Assembly: GCF_013315815.1 (NCBI RefSeq)
Contig: NZ_CP046051.1
Coordinates: 1,487,501-1,551,500 of the forward strand
Origin: Caproicibacterium lactatifermentans
GTDB lineage: Bacteria > Bacillota > Clostridia > Oscillospirales > Acutalibacteraceae
Reading direction: 5' to 3'
DNA: 64,000 bases
The notes under the pieces were generated by a model. That model did no database searches, was not told where the DNA came from, and was given only the letters and a program-made list of their open reading frames with translations. Positions 1 through 9,799 of this stretch are shown one piece after another; the stretch's first letter is position 1; each line of letters opens with the position of its first letter. Made by a program: the position numbers and the translations under genes.

Positions 1-156
1 GTACAGTGACTGGATATGACTCCAGCCGGATTGCTCCATTCGGATGTCTCCGGATCAAAGCCTGCTTACGGCTCCCCGAAGCTTTTCGCAGTTTGCTGCG
101 TCCTTCATCGGCTCTCAGTGCCAAGGCATTCCCCTTGCGCTCTTTGTAGCTTGACC
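1..156 (-). rRNA. 23S ribosomal RNA, 5' end only (partial)
   Basis: Read on the minus strand this begins GGTCAAGCTACAAAGAGCGC and continues through the conserved 23S opening (GGATGCCTTGGC-type block and the ATCCGGAGAC-type stretch), so it is the 5' end of the large-subunit rRNA. The gene leaves the window on the left. It is the last gene of the rRNA operon transcribed from the promoter near 2380. Confidence 0.95.
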
Positions 157-291
157 ATGTGTTCTTTTGGTTCTCAGTTTAAAACTCGTAAAATTGCAAA
201 ATTGTAGTAATTTTTCTAACTTTACTTGATATCGTTTTTCGCATTCTTTTCTTTATTCAGTTTTCAATGTACAGCTGCGGGTTTCCCCGTC

Positions 292-368
<77 letters not shown>

Positions 369-402
369 ATTTCCCGGCTTTCCGGTTCTCACCAGAAGCC
401 CA

Positions 403-478
403 TGGTGGAGATAAACGGGATCGAACCGTTGACCTCCTGCTTGCAAAGCAGGCGCTCTCCCAGCTGAGCTATACCCCC
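403..478 (-). tRNA. tRNA-Ala (anticodon TGC)
   Basis: Cloverleaf on the minus strand: acceptor GGGGGTA with TATCTCC (two G-T pairs), anticodon arm CTGCT-TTGCAAG region with TGC, T loop TTCGATC, and encoded CCA. It is the first tRNA after 16S, so the spacer order is 16S-Ala-Ile-23S, the reverse of the common Ile-Ala order. Confidence 0.97.
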
Positions 479-530
479 ATACTGGTGGCTTTTCCCGTCC
501 ACCATCTTCTGAAAGTCTTGCATCGCAAGG

Positions 531-551
531 CCTTCAAAATTAAACAACGAT
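531..551. other. 16S rRNA processing-stem arm, 3' side
   Basis: This 21-base stretch is the reverse complement, with one mismatch, of 2277-2297. The two arms flank the 16S gene, so the precursor RNA can close a long stem of the kind cut by RNase III to release pre-16S. The pairing is seen directly; the processing role is inferred from known rRNA operons. Confidence 0.75.
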
Positions 552-617
552 TGACAAGCTTTTAATCCGACCGACCTAGGATTTCGAGCAGCTTGTTTCA
601 TCTGCTCTGTTCTCCAT

Positions 618-2130
<1,513 letters not shown>

Positions 2131-2276
2131 ATATGATATCTAAACGCCTTTCGGCATCCAAATCTACTCTAGAGCTTTTGTAGCTCGTTTTGATACGCTT
2201 GCGTATCGTTTTGCTGTTTTTTTACGAGTCAGCTTCTCGTCATTCCTCTCGGAATCTTTCGGGTCCGTTACTTGTC

Positions 2277-2297
2277 ATCGTTGTTTAATTTTCAAGG
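2277..2297. other. 16S rRNA processing-stem arm, 5' side
   Basis: Partner of 531-551. On the minus strand the leader reads CCTTGAAAATTAAACAACGA and pairs with ATCGTTGTTTAATTTTGAAG beyond the 16S 3' end. The rest of the leader (2131-2360) holds only short dyads, such as GATACGCAAGCGTATC, and no gene. Confidence 0.75.
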
Positions 2298-2366
2298 TCC
2301 TGCGCCGCCTCAATTTCAGCTCCCTTAGGCCTTAGCCCCGGGCGCCTCTCTCGCGGCGACTCATAT

Positions 2367-2395
2367 ATAATACCACTGCCTTCTCCCTTTGTCAA
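2367..2395 (-). promoter_or_regulatory. rRNA operon promoter
   Basis: On the minus strand there is TTGACA (2395-2390), a 17-base spacer, and TATTAT (2372-2367). Just upstream is a run of A and T tracts (about 2398-2420) resembling an UP element. The leader from about 2360 to 2131 leads into 16S. The promoter sits directly downstream of sigF on the same strand. An AAAAAGGCCTTTTT palindrome near 2430-2450 is the only terminator-like structure between them. Confidence 0.85.
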
Positions 2396-2450
2396 CTACT
2401 TTTTTAAAAAAATTCAAAAAAGTTTATTTCCCGTCAAAAAGGCCTTTTTC

Positions 2451-3098
2451 CTATCCTAAAGCCTGCCGCAGGGTCGTCATCAATTTCTTCTCTCTGCGCG
2501 AAACCTGCACCTGTGTCATCCCCAACTTTGCGGCTGTCTGCGTTTGTGTTTCACTCTGGAAATATCGGAAGTACAAAAGCTTTCTGTCCTGCGCTTCCAG
2601 TTTTCCGATTGCCTGCCGCAGACTGAGCACATCCGTCAGCTCTTCTTCTTTCGCATCATCCGGTATATCCATCGCATTGCCGCTGTCATCTTCAGCAGTC
2701 AAAGAAATCGGTGCTTGTGCCGCGCCCAGCGCCTGCGCTGCCGTTTCCGCATCTACCCCCAGCCGCTGTGCCAGTTCCGTGACAGTTGGCATACGTCCAT
2801 ACTTTTGTGCGTAAGCTTTGCTCTCTGCTGCCGCTTTTCTGGACAGGTCACGCAGCCCGCGGCTGACCTTAACCGCACCACCCTCCCGAAACAGCCGGCG
2901 CACTTCCCCTAAAATGACTGGTACCGCATAAGTAGAAAAACGAAGCCCACGGCTTTCATCGAAGCGGTCCACGGCCTGCACCAGACCCACACAGGCTGCC
3001 TGATACAAATCATCATACTCAATGCCTCTGCCGCGGAAGCGGTTTGCGCAGGCGCGTGCAAGGCCAAGATTCTGTGTAATACCCGTTTCTCTATCCAT
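2451..3098 (-). CDS. sigF: RNA polymerase sporulation sigma factor F
   Basis: Directs early forespore transcription. The 215-residue protein shows sigma region 2 (DDLYQAACVGLVQAVDRFD, RFSTYAVPVILGEV), region 3 (KVSRGLRDL) and region 4 ending in QVQVSRREKK. It is the third gene of a spoIIA-type operon, which separates it from the similar SigG. The start at 3098 lies inside ATGGATAG, overlapping the spoIIAB stop, so translation is probably coupled; the open frame continues upstream but only in sequence antiparallel in meaning to SpoIIAB. Compared with Bacillus SigF (about 255 residues) the N-terminal segment, including most of region 1.2, is absent. No sigG gene follows in this window. Confidence 0.92.
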   Translation of the reverse strand: MDRETGITQNLGLARACANRFRGRGIEYDDLYQAACVGLVQAVDRFDESRGLRFSTYAVPVILGEVRRLFREGGAVKVSRGLRDLSRKAAAESKAYAQKYGRMPTVTELAQRLGVDAETAAQALGAAQAPISLTAEDDSGNAMDIPDDAKEEELTDVLSLRQAIGKLEAQDRKLLYFRYFQSETQTQTAAKLGMTQVQVSRREKKLMTTLRQALG

Positions 3099-3534
3099 TG
3101 CAGCGCACACGCGGCGAAAAAGTCTTTTCCATAAAGACTGTCGTCCCAACGCCAAGACGGCTCTGCACACGCAGTTTGTCCGTAAAGCTTTTCATCACAG
3201 CAAAGCCAAGGCCGGCACGCTCGCTGCCGGAAGTGGTATACAGCGGCTCCATGGCCTTCTGTATATCCGCTATGCCGCAGCCGCGGTCCCGCACCCGTAC
3301 CTGTATGGTGCTGTCCGGTAAAATGCGGCAGTCTATGTATACAACACCGATTGTATCCTGATAACCGTGAATAATGGCATTGGTCACTGCCTCCGATACA
3401 GCTGTTTTCAGGTCGCACAGTTCATCCAGCGTTGGGTCCAGCTGCACCGCAAAGGCTGCCACCGCTGCACGGGCAAAACTTTCATTGATGCTGACGCTGG
3501 GAAAATGCAGATGCATTTCATTCAACGTTTTCAT
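3091..3534 (-). CDS. spoIIAB: Anti-sigma F factor / SpoIIAA kinase SpoIIAB
   Basis: Binds and holds SigF inactive and phosphorylates SpoIIAA. It is a 147-residue GHKL ATPase with the N box EAVTNAIIHGY (about residues 48-58), the G1 box DRGCGI and the G2 box GLGFAVMKSF after a GSERA lid. Length matches the family. The start has AGGAGG nine bases upstream. It overlaps spoIIAA by 17 bases and sigF by 8, so the three proteins are likely made in balanced amounts. Confidence 0.95.
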   Translation of the reverse strand: MKTLNEMHLHFPSVSINESFARAAVAAFAVQLDPTLDELCDLKTAVSEAVTNAIIHGYQDTIGVVYIDCRILPDSTIQVRVRDRGCGIADIQKAMEPLYTTSGSERAGLGFAVMKSFTDKLRVQSRLGVGTTVFMEKTFSPRVRCNG

Positions 3535-3889
3535 GCTTTGTTTCCTCCTTCTGTACTTCGCACAGTTCTGAAAGCCCTGCCAAAGAAATCAGCCGTTCCA
3601 GCTTCGGGGGCATATGGCATATAGAAACTTTCCCCTGCCAAACCTGCATCAATTTACAGCGGCCGAGGATGAGACCAATTCCGGAACTGTCCATAAACTG
3701 CACATCTGCAAAATCCATTACCAGATGTCCGGGGTGCACACGCATGAGGACCAAGTCGATTTCTTCACGAATCTCACGGGCCGTATGGTGGTCAATTTCC
3801 CCGGAAAGTGAAGCGGTCAGCGTACCCTCTTTCAACTGCAGCTGTACTGGGCGTTTGCCGACAGCCTGTGTCTGTTTCTCACTGTCCAT
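3518..3889 (-). CDS. spoIIAA: Anti-sigma F factor antagonist SpoIIAA
   Basis: STAS-domain protein of 123 residues that frees SigF by binding SpoIIAB when unphosphorylated. The phospho-acceptor motif DSSGIGLILGR is intact. The ATG at 3889 is chosen because AAAGGAG stands seven bases before it; an in-frame TTG nine codons upstream has no such site. It is the first gene of the spoIIA operon. I looked for a SigH-type promoter and a Spo0A box in 3890-4020 and saw no convincing match to either. Confidence 0.95.
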   Translation of the reverse strand: MDSEKQTQAVGKRPVQLQLKEGTLTASLSGEIDHHTAREIREEIDLVLMRVHPGHLVMDFADVQFMDSSGIGLILGRCKLMQVWQGKVSICHMPPKLERLISLAGLSELCEVQKEETKHENVE

Positions 3890-4020
3890 AGTCCGACTCC
3901 TTTCTTCCGGTTCCAATTCATTTTCTGTGGGAACTGCAATATCATGGAACTACTGAAACAGTGTAACATAATTCCCCCGCGAAAATGGGGCTATTCTGTC
4001 GCGGAAGCGCCCACGACAAC

Positions 4021-4059
4021 AAAGAACGCAGCCCTGCTTTTTCAGGACTGCGTTCTTTC
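4021..4059 (-). terminator. Rho-independent terminator after the coiled-coil gene
   Basis: Inverted repeat AAAGAACGCAG..CCTG / CAGG..CTGCGTTCTTT lies 24 bases past the stop of the minus-strand gene ending at 4083 and is followed on that strand by a short T-rich tail. Confidence 0.7.
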
Positions 4060-4082
4060 AGAAAGGAAGTGTATATAAAGAT

Positions 4083-6524
4083 TTACTTGTGTACAAAAAC
4101 ACCGGTAATTGCACCCCATATTCCCTTAAAGAGATTTGCCACTCGTTCCGGGAATGTTGTGTCGGCTGCAGCGGCGGTCATTTTATCGCTGGACTTATTG
4201 TCACTTTCTTTAATTTCCTGTGTGCGAATGACCATTTGAATACTGTGCGGCGTGCTGTTTTGCGTAGATGTCATAGAAACCGGTTTTGCATTCGGATTCA
4301 TATACAGTAGATTGTTTTTTTCACCTGTATAGGTATCCCACTGTTTGTCGATTTCATCACTGATAGTTTTCTGTGCCTTGCGGGCCGTGTCCGTCTGGCT
4401 AAACCCCCGGCTGGAGCCGCGCAGTGACTGGGACAGACCCTGCAGTGCTTTCTGTGTTGCGGCATCTGCTTTACCACCATTGGATTTTGCCAATGTTTCT
4501 ATGGTTTTCAATGCCGACGCCGTATCCTTCATACCAGTTGTTGCGGAACTGACCACTGTTTTGCAGTCTTTCAGTGTGTTCTGCATATCGGGGACATAGG
4601 AATTGATTGTCTTAGTCAAAGAATTGATAACGGACAGCGCCTGTTCCGTGCTCTTTGTAATATCTTTTGCCGCGTTGCCCATATCTTTTAGGCTGCCAGT
4701 CAGGCTGCTGCTCATGGAGGTAACCTTCTGTTCACTTTCAGCCACCTCATTGAGGGCTGTGCCCATCAATAGGTTCAGGCTCTTCAGTTCACCAATGATA
4801 CCGCTGTCGCCAAGTGTGCTGCACAGTCCGCTGACCGTATTCAGCATAGAGGAAGTCGCCGTTGACACGCTGCCGATAACCGTATTTAAAGTAGCAATTT
4901 CGCTGTTCACCGACTGCAGTGTACTGTCAATCCGTTCTCCCAAAGAAAGCAGTTCCTGCACTTCATCCATCTTGCTGCCGTATTTTGCGTAGGCTTGGCT
5001 GACCGCTTTGGCTTGTGCCTCGGTTAACTTTTTCTGCTTTACTAGCCCACCCAAGAACTCATCAAAGGAAGGTACTGCTTTTTGACCTGCTTTTTTCAGT
5101 GCTGTGCAGTATTCCATATATTTGCTGTAAAGTTCCTGCACATGCTGCAGCTGCTGTTTTAGCTGTGCTTCATCGCCGGCGGAGGGCTTCAGTGTACCGG
5201 GCGCCGTTATGGCGGAAAGCTGTTTCAGTTGGCCCTGCATCGTCTTCAGCTGGCTTTGCAGTGCTTTTAGGCTGGAACCGAGGTTATTCATATCCTTTTG
5301 CAGGTTTGTCATGATGCCTCTGGCCTTTGTTTTGCCGCCCACAAAATCTTTTCCCTGCTGCTGCACCAGTGCATTGATATCCGTCAGGTCTTTTTGCACT
5401 GCCGTAATATTTTTTCGGCAATTTTCAAGCGGAGTCTTCAATCCAGCCATATTGCTGGACAAACTCTGCACTTTGCTGGAAATACTGCTCAGCGCTTTGC
5501 TTGCCGTATCCAAATGTGCATTCATGGGCTGCAGCGAATCGGCCATCTTACTAAGATCTGCTAACGATACATCTATAGACTGGTAAGCCTGTGTTTTTCC
5601 GCTGGAAAGGCTTGCGCGGGCCTGATTCAGCTGGTCTATGCCGTCGGCCGCTGTGTTCAGACTGCCGCTGACAGCGTCTGCGGAACCAAGCATAGAATCC
5701 AAACTGTCCTGAATAGCCTTGTAGGAATTTTCTGTTTTATTCTTTGCTTTCTGCAGGTCGGTAATCTGATTCAACTGGGACAGCGTTGCCGGAACAGCCA
5801 TAAAGGTCATGCCGGAGAATGTAAAAGAATTGGTTCCAACCCGAATGTTGACATGCTGTGTTTCACCCGGCATGACAAGGAACAAAACTGAGCGCAGATT
5901 GCCGAGCAGCTGTACCTGTGCGCCGTTTGCTTCCAGTGAAAGAATATCATCTTCATTAAAAGCTGTTGTGCCCATCAGAACTAGATTGTTTTTATAGTAG
6001 CTGGAAATGCCGCTGTCCTTTTTCGGTGTTGCGTCAATATTGATTTCGACCAGACCGCTTTTGCCGGCGAGGTCTTCCGCTTTGGCTGCAACACCATTCA
6101 AACGATAAGATACTTTCAGTGTCCATGGCATAGAAGCATACGGTTTAGAAGTTTTGCCCTCAAAGTAGAAATGGTCTGCATTGTTTTTATTCAGATTAAA
6201 AGTCAGCTTGTTTCCGGACTGTGACGGCTTGGCATCATCTGACAGGTTGTTGACACTGTCATACTGTCCATAGTCGCTGATAGTGCTGGCACCGTTCAGT
6301 GCATAACTTTTTACGACACTGCCCTCTTTCAGGTTTCCATAATAGTTCAGCATAGCATAGTAGGTTTCATCACAAACAGGATTCACATTGGAATCTGCAG
6401 CAAAAGCAGCCATACCATTTCCCAATGCCGCGGTAACGACTGCGGCGCTGAGTACGGCTGCAAGCACCCTCTTTGCGGTCCCGCTGGACCGCTTGTCGGA
6501 AGGATTGCCAAATAAATTCAGCAC
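4083..6524 (-). CDS. Secreted coiled-coil protein, partner of MMPL transporter
   Basis: A protein of 813 residues starting at GTG (AAAGGAG eight bases upstream). It has a signal-like hydrophobic N-terminus (about residues 18-43, ending AAFAAD), an extracellular beta-type region to about residue 260, and then some 450 residues rich in Leu, Ser, Ala and Gln in heptad-like spacing, such as LGSSLKALQSQLKTMQGQL. The C-terminus has a weak hydrophobic stretch, FKGIWGAITGVFVHK. It follows the MMPL gene by 43 bases on the same strand. The arrangement recalls YhgE/Pip-like long coiled-coil proteins that accompany RND/MMPL exporters in Gram-positive bacteria, so a periplasm-like adaptor role is inferred. 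I do not recognise a named family with certainty. Confidence 0.75.
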   Translation of the reverse strand: MLNLFGNPSDKRSSGTAKRVLAAVLSAAVVTAALGNGMAAFAADSNVNPVCDETYYAMLNYYGNLKEGSVVKSYALNGASTISDYGQYDSVNNLSDDAKPSQSGNKLTFNLNKNNADHFYFEGKTSKPYASMPWTLKVSYRLNGVAAKAEDLAGKSGLVEINIDATPKKDSGISSYYKNNLVLMGTTAFNEDDILSLEANGAQVQLLGNLRSVLFLVMPGETQHVNIRVGTNSFTFSGMTFMAVPATLSQLNQITDLQKAKNKTENSYKAIQDSLDSMLGSADAVSGSLNTAADGIDQLNQARASLSSGKTQAYQSIDVSLADLSKMADSLQPMNAHLDTASKALSSISSKVQSLSSNMAGLKTPLENCRKNITAVQKDLTDINALVQQQGKDFVGGKTKARGIMTNLQKDMNNLGSSLKALQSQLKTMQGQLKQLSAITAPGTLKPSAGDEAQLKQQLQHVQELYSKYMEYCTALKKAGQKAVPSFDEFLGGLVKQKKLTEAQAKAVSQAYAKYGSKMDEVQELLSLGERIDSTLQSVNSEIATLNTVIGSVSTATSSMLNTVSGLCSTLGDSGIIGELKSLNLLMGTALNEVAESEQKVTSMSSSLTGSLKDMGNAAKDITKSTEQALSVINSLTKTINSYVPDMQNTLKDCKTVVSSATTGMKDTASALKTIETLAKSNGGKADAATQKALQGLSQSLRGSSRGFSQTDTARKAQKTISDEIDKQWDTYTGEKNNLLYMNPNAKPVSMTSTQNSTPHSIQMVIRTQEIKESDNKSSDKMTAAAADTTFPERVANLFKGIWGAITGVFVHK

Positions 6525-6567
6525 GTAGATTACTCCTTTGCTTTTTTATAAAAAAGAATATAAAGAA

Positions 6568-8715
6568 TCATTCACTCAAATTACATTTATCTGCTGGTTG
6601 TGCCGCATGCCGCCCAAGCGTCTGCTTACGGGGCTTCGGCTTTCTCCACCACAAGCTGGTGTGTGCAAAAATCGGCTCACAGACATACAGAATTGCTGGC
6701 AAAACAAAAATAGTAATGAGTGCCGAAATAACAGCACCGCGCGCCAGCATCAGGCAAATGGTGCTGATAATCTTCATTTTGGAAACAATACCGACGCCCA
6801 GTGTTGCACAGAACAGCACCAGTGAACTGGCAATAATCGAATCATCTGATGTCGTGGCGGCAATGACAATCGCGTCTTCCCGTTTGTTGCCCTTCTGTAG
6901 CTCTTCACGAAAACGGGTTGTCATTAGAATCGCATAGTCAACGGTTGCACCCAGCTGTACACAGCCAATAACGGTTGGTGCAATGAACGGAATTGCCACA
7001 TTCGTAAAGTATGGAACACCCTCGTTAATGAAGATTGCCAGCTCAATCGCCAGCACCAGAACAATCGGCACGGTCAGGGATTTGAACACCAATGCAACAA
7101 TAATCAGAATCGCCGCCATAGAAATATAATTGGTAACATGAAAGTCTGTTTCGGAAGTGGTAATCAGGTCGTCGGTCATAGCCGCTTCACCGGTCAGATA
7201 GGCGCCTTTATCATAGGACTGTACCAGTTTGGTTAGTTCCGTCAGCTGATTCCCAACCTCTGACGAAGCGGCAGCATAATGGGAATTTATCATGATAATC
7301 TGCATACCGCCTTTTTTAAAGATATCTTTGACATCCTGCGGAACAAAGAAATCTGGGATGTCGGAACTGACCAGCTGATTATAAGAAAGGGTGTTTTCAA
7401 CACCGTCCACCTTTTCAATGGCATCCGTCATCTGTTTAATTTTCTGGTTGCCGATACTGTCATGCACAATGGCAAAATGTGTTGTTGCCATATCATAGTC
7501 GTTGCGCAGCTTGTTGGTCGCAACGATGGAAGGCATATCCTGCGGCATAGCGAGGTCCAGTTTATAATACTGCGGTGCATTCTTCTGCGCGTAAAAGCTC
7601 GGGATAAAAAGCAGGATAAACAAGGCGACAAATGCCTTGCGGTGCTTAACGATAAAACGGTTGACATTTGTACAGTCCGGCAGCAGTACCTTATGCTGAT
7701 ACTTTGCAATTGGCTTGTCAAACAGCAGCAGGAGGGACGGCAGCACCAACACAACGGTCAGCACACCGAGTACAACGCCCTTTGCCATGACAATACCAAT
7801 ATCGCGGCCCAGCAGCAGCCGCATAAAGCACAATGCTGCAAAGCCCGCTATGGTTGTCAGGGAACTGCCGGAAAGGGACGCAAACGCTGCCTGAATGGCA
7901 ACCGCCATGGCGTCCTTGTTATCATCGTAGTTCTGCTGCTCCTCCTTATAACGGTTATACAGGAAGATGGAGTAGTCCATGGTAACACCCAGCTGCAAAA
8001 TACCGGCGATTGCCATCGTAATATAGGATATCTGCCCTAGGAAGAAGTTTGTGCCGAAGTTATACACAACGGCCATTCCGATATCCAGCAGAAACGTAAC
8101 CGGCAGAAGCCATGAGTTCATGGAAAAGGACATGGCAATCAAGGAAAGAATAATGGCCAGTAATATGTACTGCGGAAGTTCCTGGTCCAGCAGATCCTTG
8201 GTATCTTTAACAATACCCGCTGCGCCCGCCAACATACAATTTTTATTGCAGGTCGTGCGTATTTTTTGAATGGCCTGCATGGTTTCTTCGGAAGCGCCCG
8301 GTGACTGGAACTGAATAACCATCATTGTTGAATTTCCGGAATAAAACGCCTTTCTTATTTTCTCCGGAATCATGTCTTTTGGCACCTGAATACCTGCCAT
8401 GCTGGAAATCCACAGGGCGTGCGTCACACCCGGAATCTTTTCAATGGACTTGCGCAGGTTGTTGGTATATGCCGGCGGCATATTCTGCACAATCAGCATG
8501 GATGTTGCCGCGTTATGGAACGGCTCCTCCAGCAGCTTTTCGCCCTTGGAGGAATTCGTTTCCGGCGGCAGATAGGTCAGCAGGTCATAGTTGACTTTGG
8601 TTGCTGCCGCACCGATAAAGGAGGGAATCATCAGCAGAACCGCGATGAATACCACCAGCTTTGGCCGGCGCGTCAGTGCATGTGCTATTTTTTTCAGCAA
8701 TTCATCCACCCTCAA
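6568..8715 (-). CDS. MMPL/RND-superfamily transporter
   Basis: A 715-residue inner-membrane exporter with two homologous halves. Each half has one N-terminal helix, a large extracellular domain, and a bundle of helices. The proton-relay Asp-Tyr pairs of the family appear as GVTMDYSIFLYNRY (about residue 245) and GATVDYAILMTTRF (about 595). Substrates of the family are lipids, glycolipids or hydrophobic compounds; nothing here identifies which. The start is TTG at 8715 or GTG at 8709, both close to a weak AGAAAG site. It is transcribed with the coiled-coil gene and divergently from the response regulator at 9044. Confidence 0.88.
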   Translation of the reverse strand: MRVDELLKKIAHALTRRPKLVVFIAVLLMIPSFIGAAATKVNYDLLTYLPPETNSSKGEKLLEEPFHNAATSMLIVQNMPPAYTNNLRKSIEKIPGVTHALWISSMAGIQVPKDMIPEKIRKAFYSGNSTMMVIQFQSPGASEETMQAIQKIRTTCNKNCMLAGAAGIVKDTKDLLDQELPQYILLAIILSLIAMSFSMNSWLLPVTFLLDIGMAVVYNFGTNFFLGQISYITMAIAGILQLGVTMDYSIFLYNRYKEEQQNYDDNKDAMAVAIQAAFASLSGSSLTTIAGFAALCFMRLLLGRDIGIVMAKGVVLGVLTVVLVLPSLLLLFDKPIAKYQHKVLLPDCTNVNRFIVKHRKAFVALFILLFIPSFYAQKNAPQYYKLDLAMPQDMPSIVATNKLRNDYDMATTHFAIVHDSIGNQKIKQMTDAIEKVDGVENTLSYNQLVSSDIPDFFVPQDVKDIFKKGGMQIIMINSHYAAASSEVGNQLTELTKLVQSYDKGAYLTGEAAMTDDLITTSETDFHVTNYISMAAILIIVALVFKSLTVPIVLVLAIELAIFINEGVPYFTNVAIPFIAPTVIGCVQLGATVDYAILMTTRFREELQKGNKREDAIVIAATTSDDSIIASSLVLFCATLGVGIVSKMKIISTICLMLARGAVISALITIFVLPAILYVCEPIFAHTSLWWRKPKPRKQTLGRHAAQPADKCNLSE

Positions 8716-8782
8716 AATAATCTTTCTGCCCTCTGCAGTTGATACACATTGAAAAAGTGCTAAGGACGGTGTACCATAAAAT

Positions 8783-8812
8783 ACTATAGGAGGAACGCCC
8801 TCTCCATGTCAA
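8783..8812 (-). promoter_or_regulatory. Promoter of the MMPL operon
   Basis: Minus strand TTGACA (8812-8807), an 18-base spacer and TATAGT (8788-8783), about 68 bases before the MMPL start. In the same 328-base divergent gap (8716-9043) a plus-strand TATAAT at 8866-8871 lacks a good -35 element, which would fit an activator-dependent promoter for the regulator genes; the rest of the gap shows no gene. Confidence 0.75.
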
Positions 8813-9043
8813 GGAAACACACGGAAGTCTCATAATTCTTAATAAACGGCTGATATGGAATCCGATATAATAAAAGAGTCGGGTTTCGCTGTTTTTCCAC
8901 TTTTGCGGGAAAAGCCATGGCAGGGACCGGCCCTGTCCTCCAGAGCCTGCTGCTTTTGTGCAGTGCCCTCTCCGAACCATATTCAAAAAGAAGAGTTTTC
9001 ATTCGTATAAATAAAGCATTGCAAAAGAGGAGGAAAAAGGAAG

Positions 9044-9799
9044 TTGGCAAACGCACCGCAAAAAATACTGGTGGTAGATGATGATGTTTCCATTCTCATG
9101 CTGCTGTCCGATGTCTTAAGGGAAAATGGCTATGCGGTCACAACCGCTCCCACTGGTGAAGAGGCAATCGCCCTCATTCGGAAAAACACCTTTGACATGA
9201 TTATTCTGGATATCATGCTCAAAGGTATCAGCGGGCTGGACGTCTGCCGGCGCATCCGCGGCAGCGTCAGCTGCCCTATTCTGTTTTTAAGCGCGAAGGA
9301 CACCTCCAAAGATATTGTAAATGGTCTGAATCTGGGCGCTGATGACTATCTGACAAAGCCCTTTATGCTGGACGAATTGGTTGCCCGCATCAACGCCCAC
9401 CTGCGCCGTGAAAGCCGAACGGCTGGACCACAGCGGGCACACTCCGTGCTGCAAATAGGTGACATCACGCTGAACCGTGATGAAATGAACGTACAAAAAG
9501 GCGGCTCTCCAGTTCAGCTCTCCACAAAAGAGTTTGAGTTGCTGGCTTACCTTATGCAAAATGCAGGTCACACGCTTTCCCGGGAAAAGATTTACCATGA
9601 TGTGTGGAAAACGTCCTACGGCGATGTTGGCACCGTTGCTATTAACATAAAAAATCTTCGGGAAAAGCTTGACCCCAAGTGGCAGTACATTAAAACCGTA
9701 TGGGGTTCCGGCTACCGTTTTGTGACACAAAGCAGCTTTACTGATGAATGCGCGGGAGGTGAAAACACGCATGATAAAAAGGCAAATGGACCGCAGTGA
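9044..9799 (+). CDS. OmpR-family response regulator
   Basis: A 251-residue DNA-binding regulator. The receiver domain (residues about 5-120) has the acidic pocket Asp12-Asp14, the phospho-acceptor Asp56 in IILDIML and the conserved lysine in LTKPF. The C-terminal winged helix (about 135-235) ends with WGSGYRFV. The start is TTG with GGAGG upstream. The next gene is its kinase, overlapping by 29 bases. The divergent MMPL operon is the obvious candidate target. Confidence 0.93.
   Translation: MANAPQKILVVDDDVSILMLLSDVLRENGYAVTTAPTGEEAIALIRKNTFDMIILDIMLKGISGLDVCRRIRGSVSCPILFLSAKDTSKDIVNGLNLGADDYLTKPFMLDELVARINAHLRRESRTAGPQRAHSVLQIGDITLNRDEMNVQKGGSPVQLSTKEFELLAYLMQNAGHTLSREKIYHDVWKTSYGDVGTVAINIKNLREKLDPKWQYIKTVWGSGYRFVTQSSFTDECAGGENTHDKKANGPQ

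Noticed and set aside
3890..4020. Search for SigH promoter and Spo0A box before spoIIAA
   Set aside because: A GGGGGAATT stretch is present, but no GAAT at the right distance and no good 0A box.
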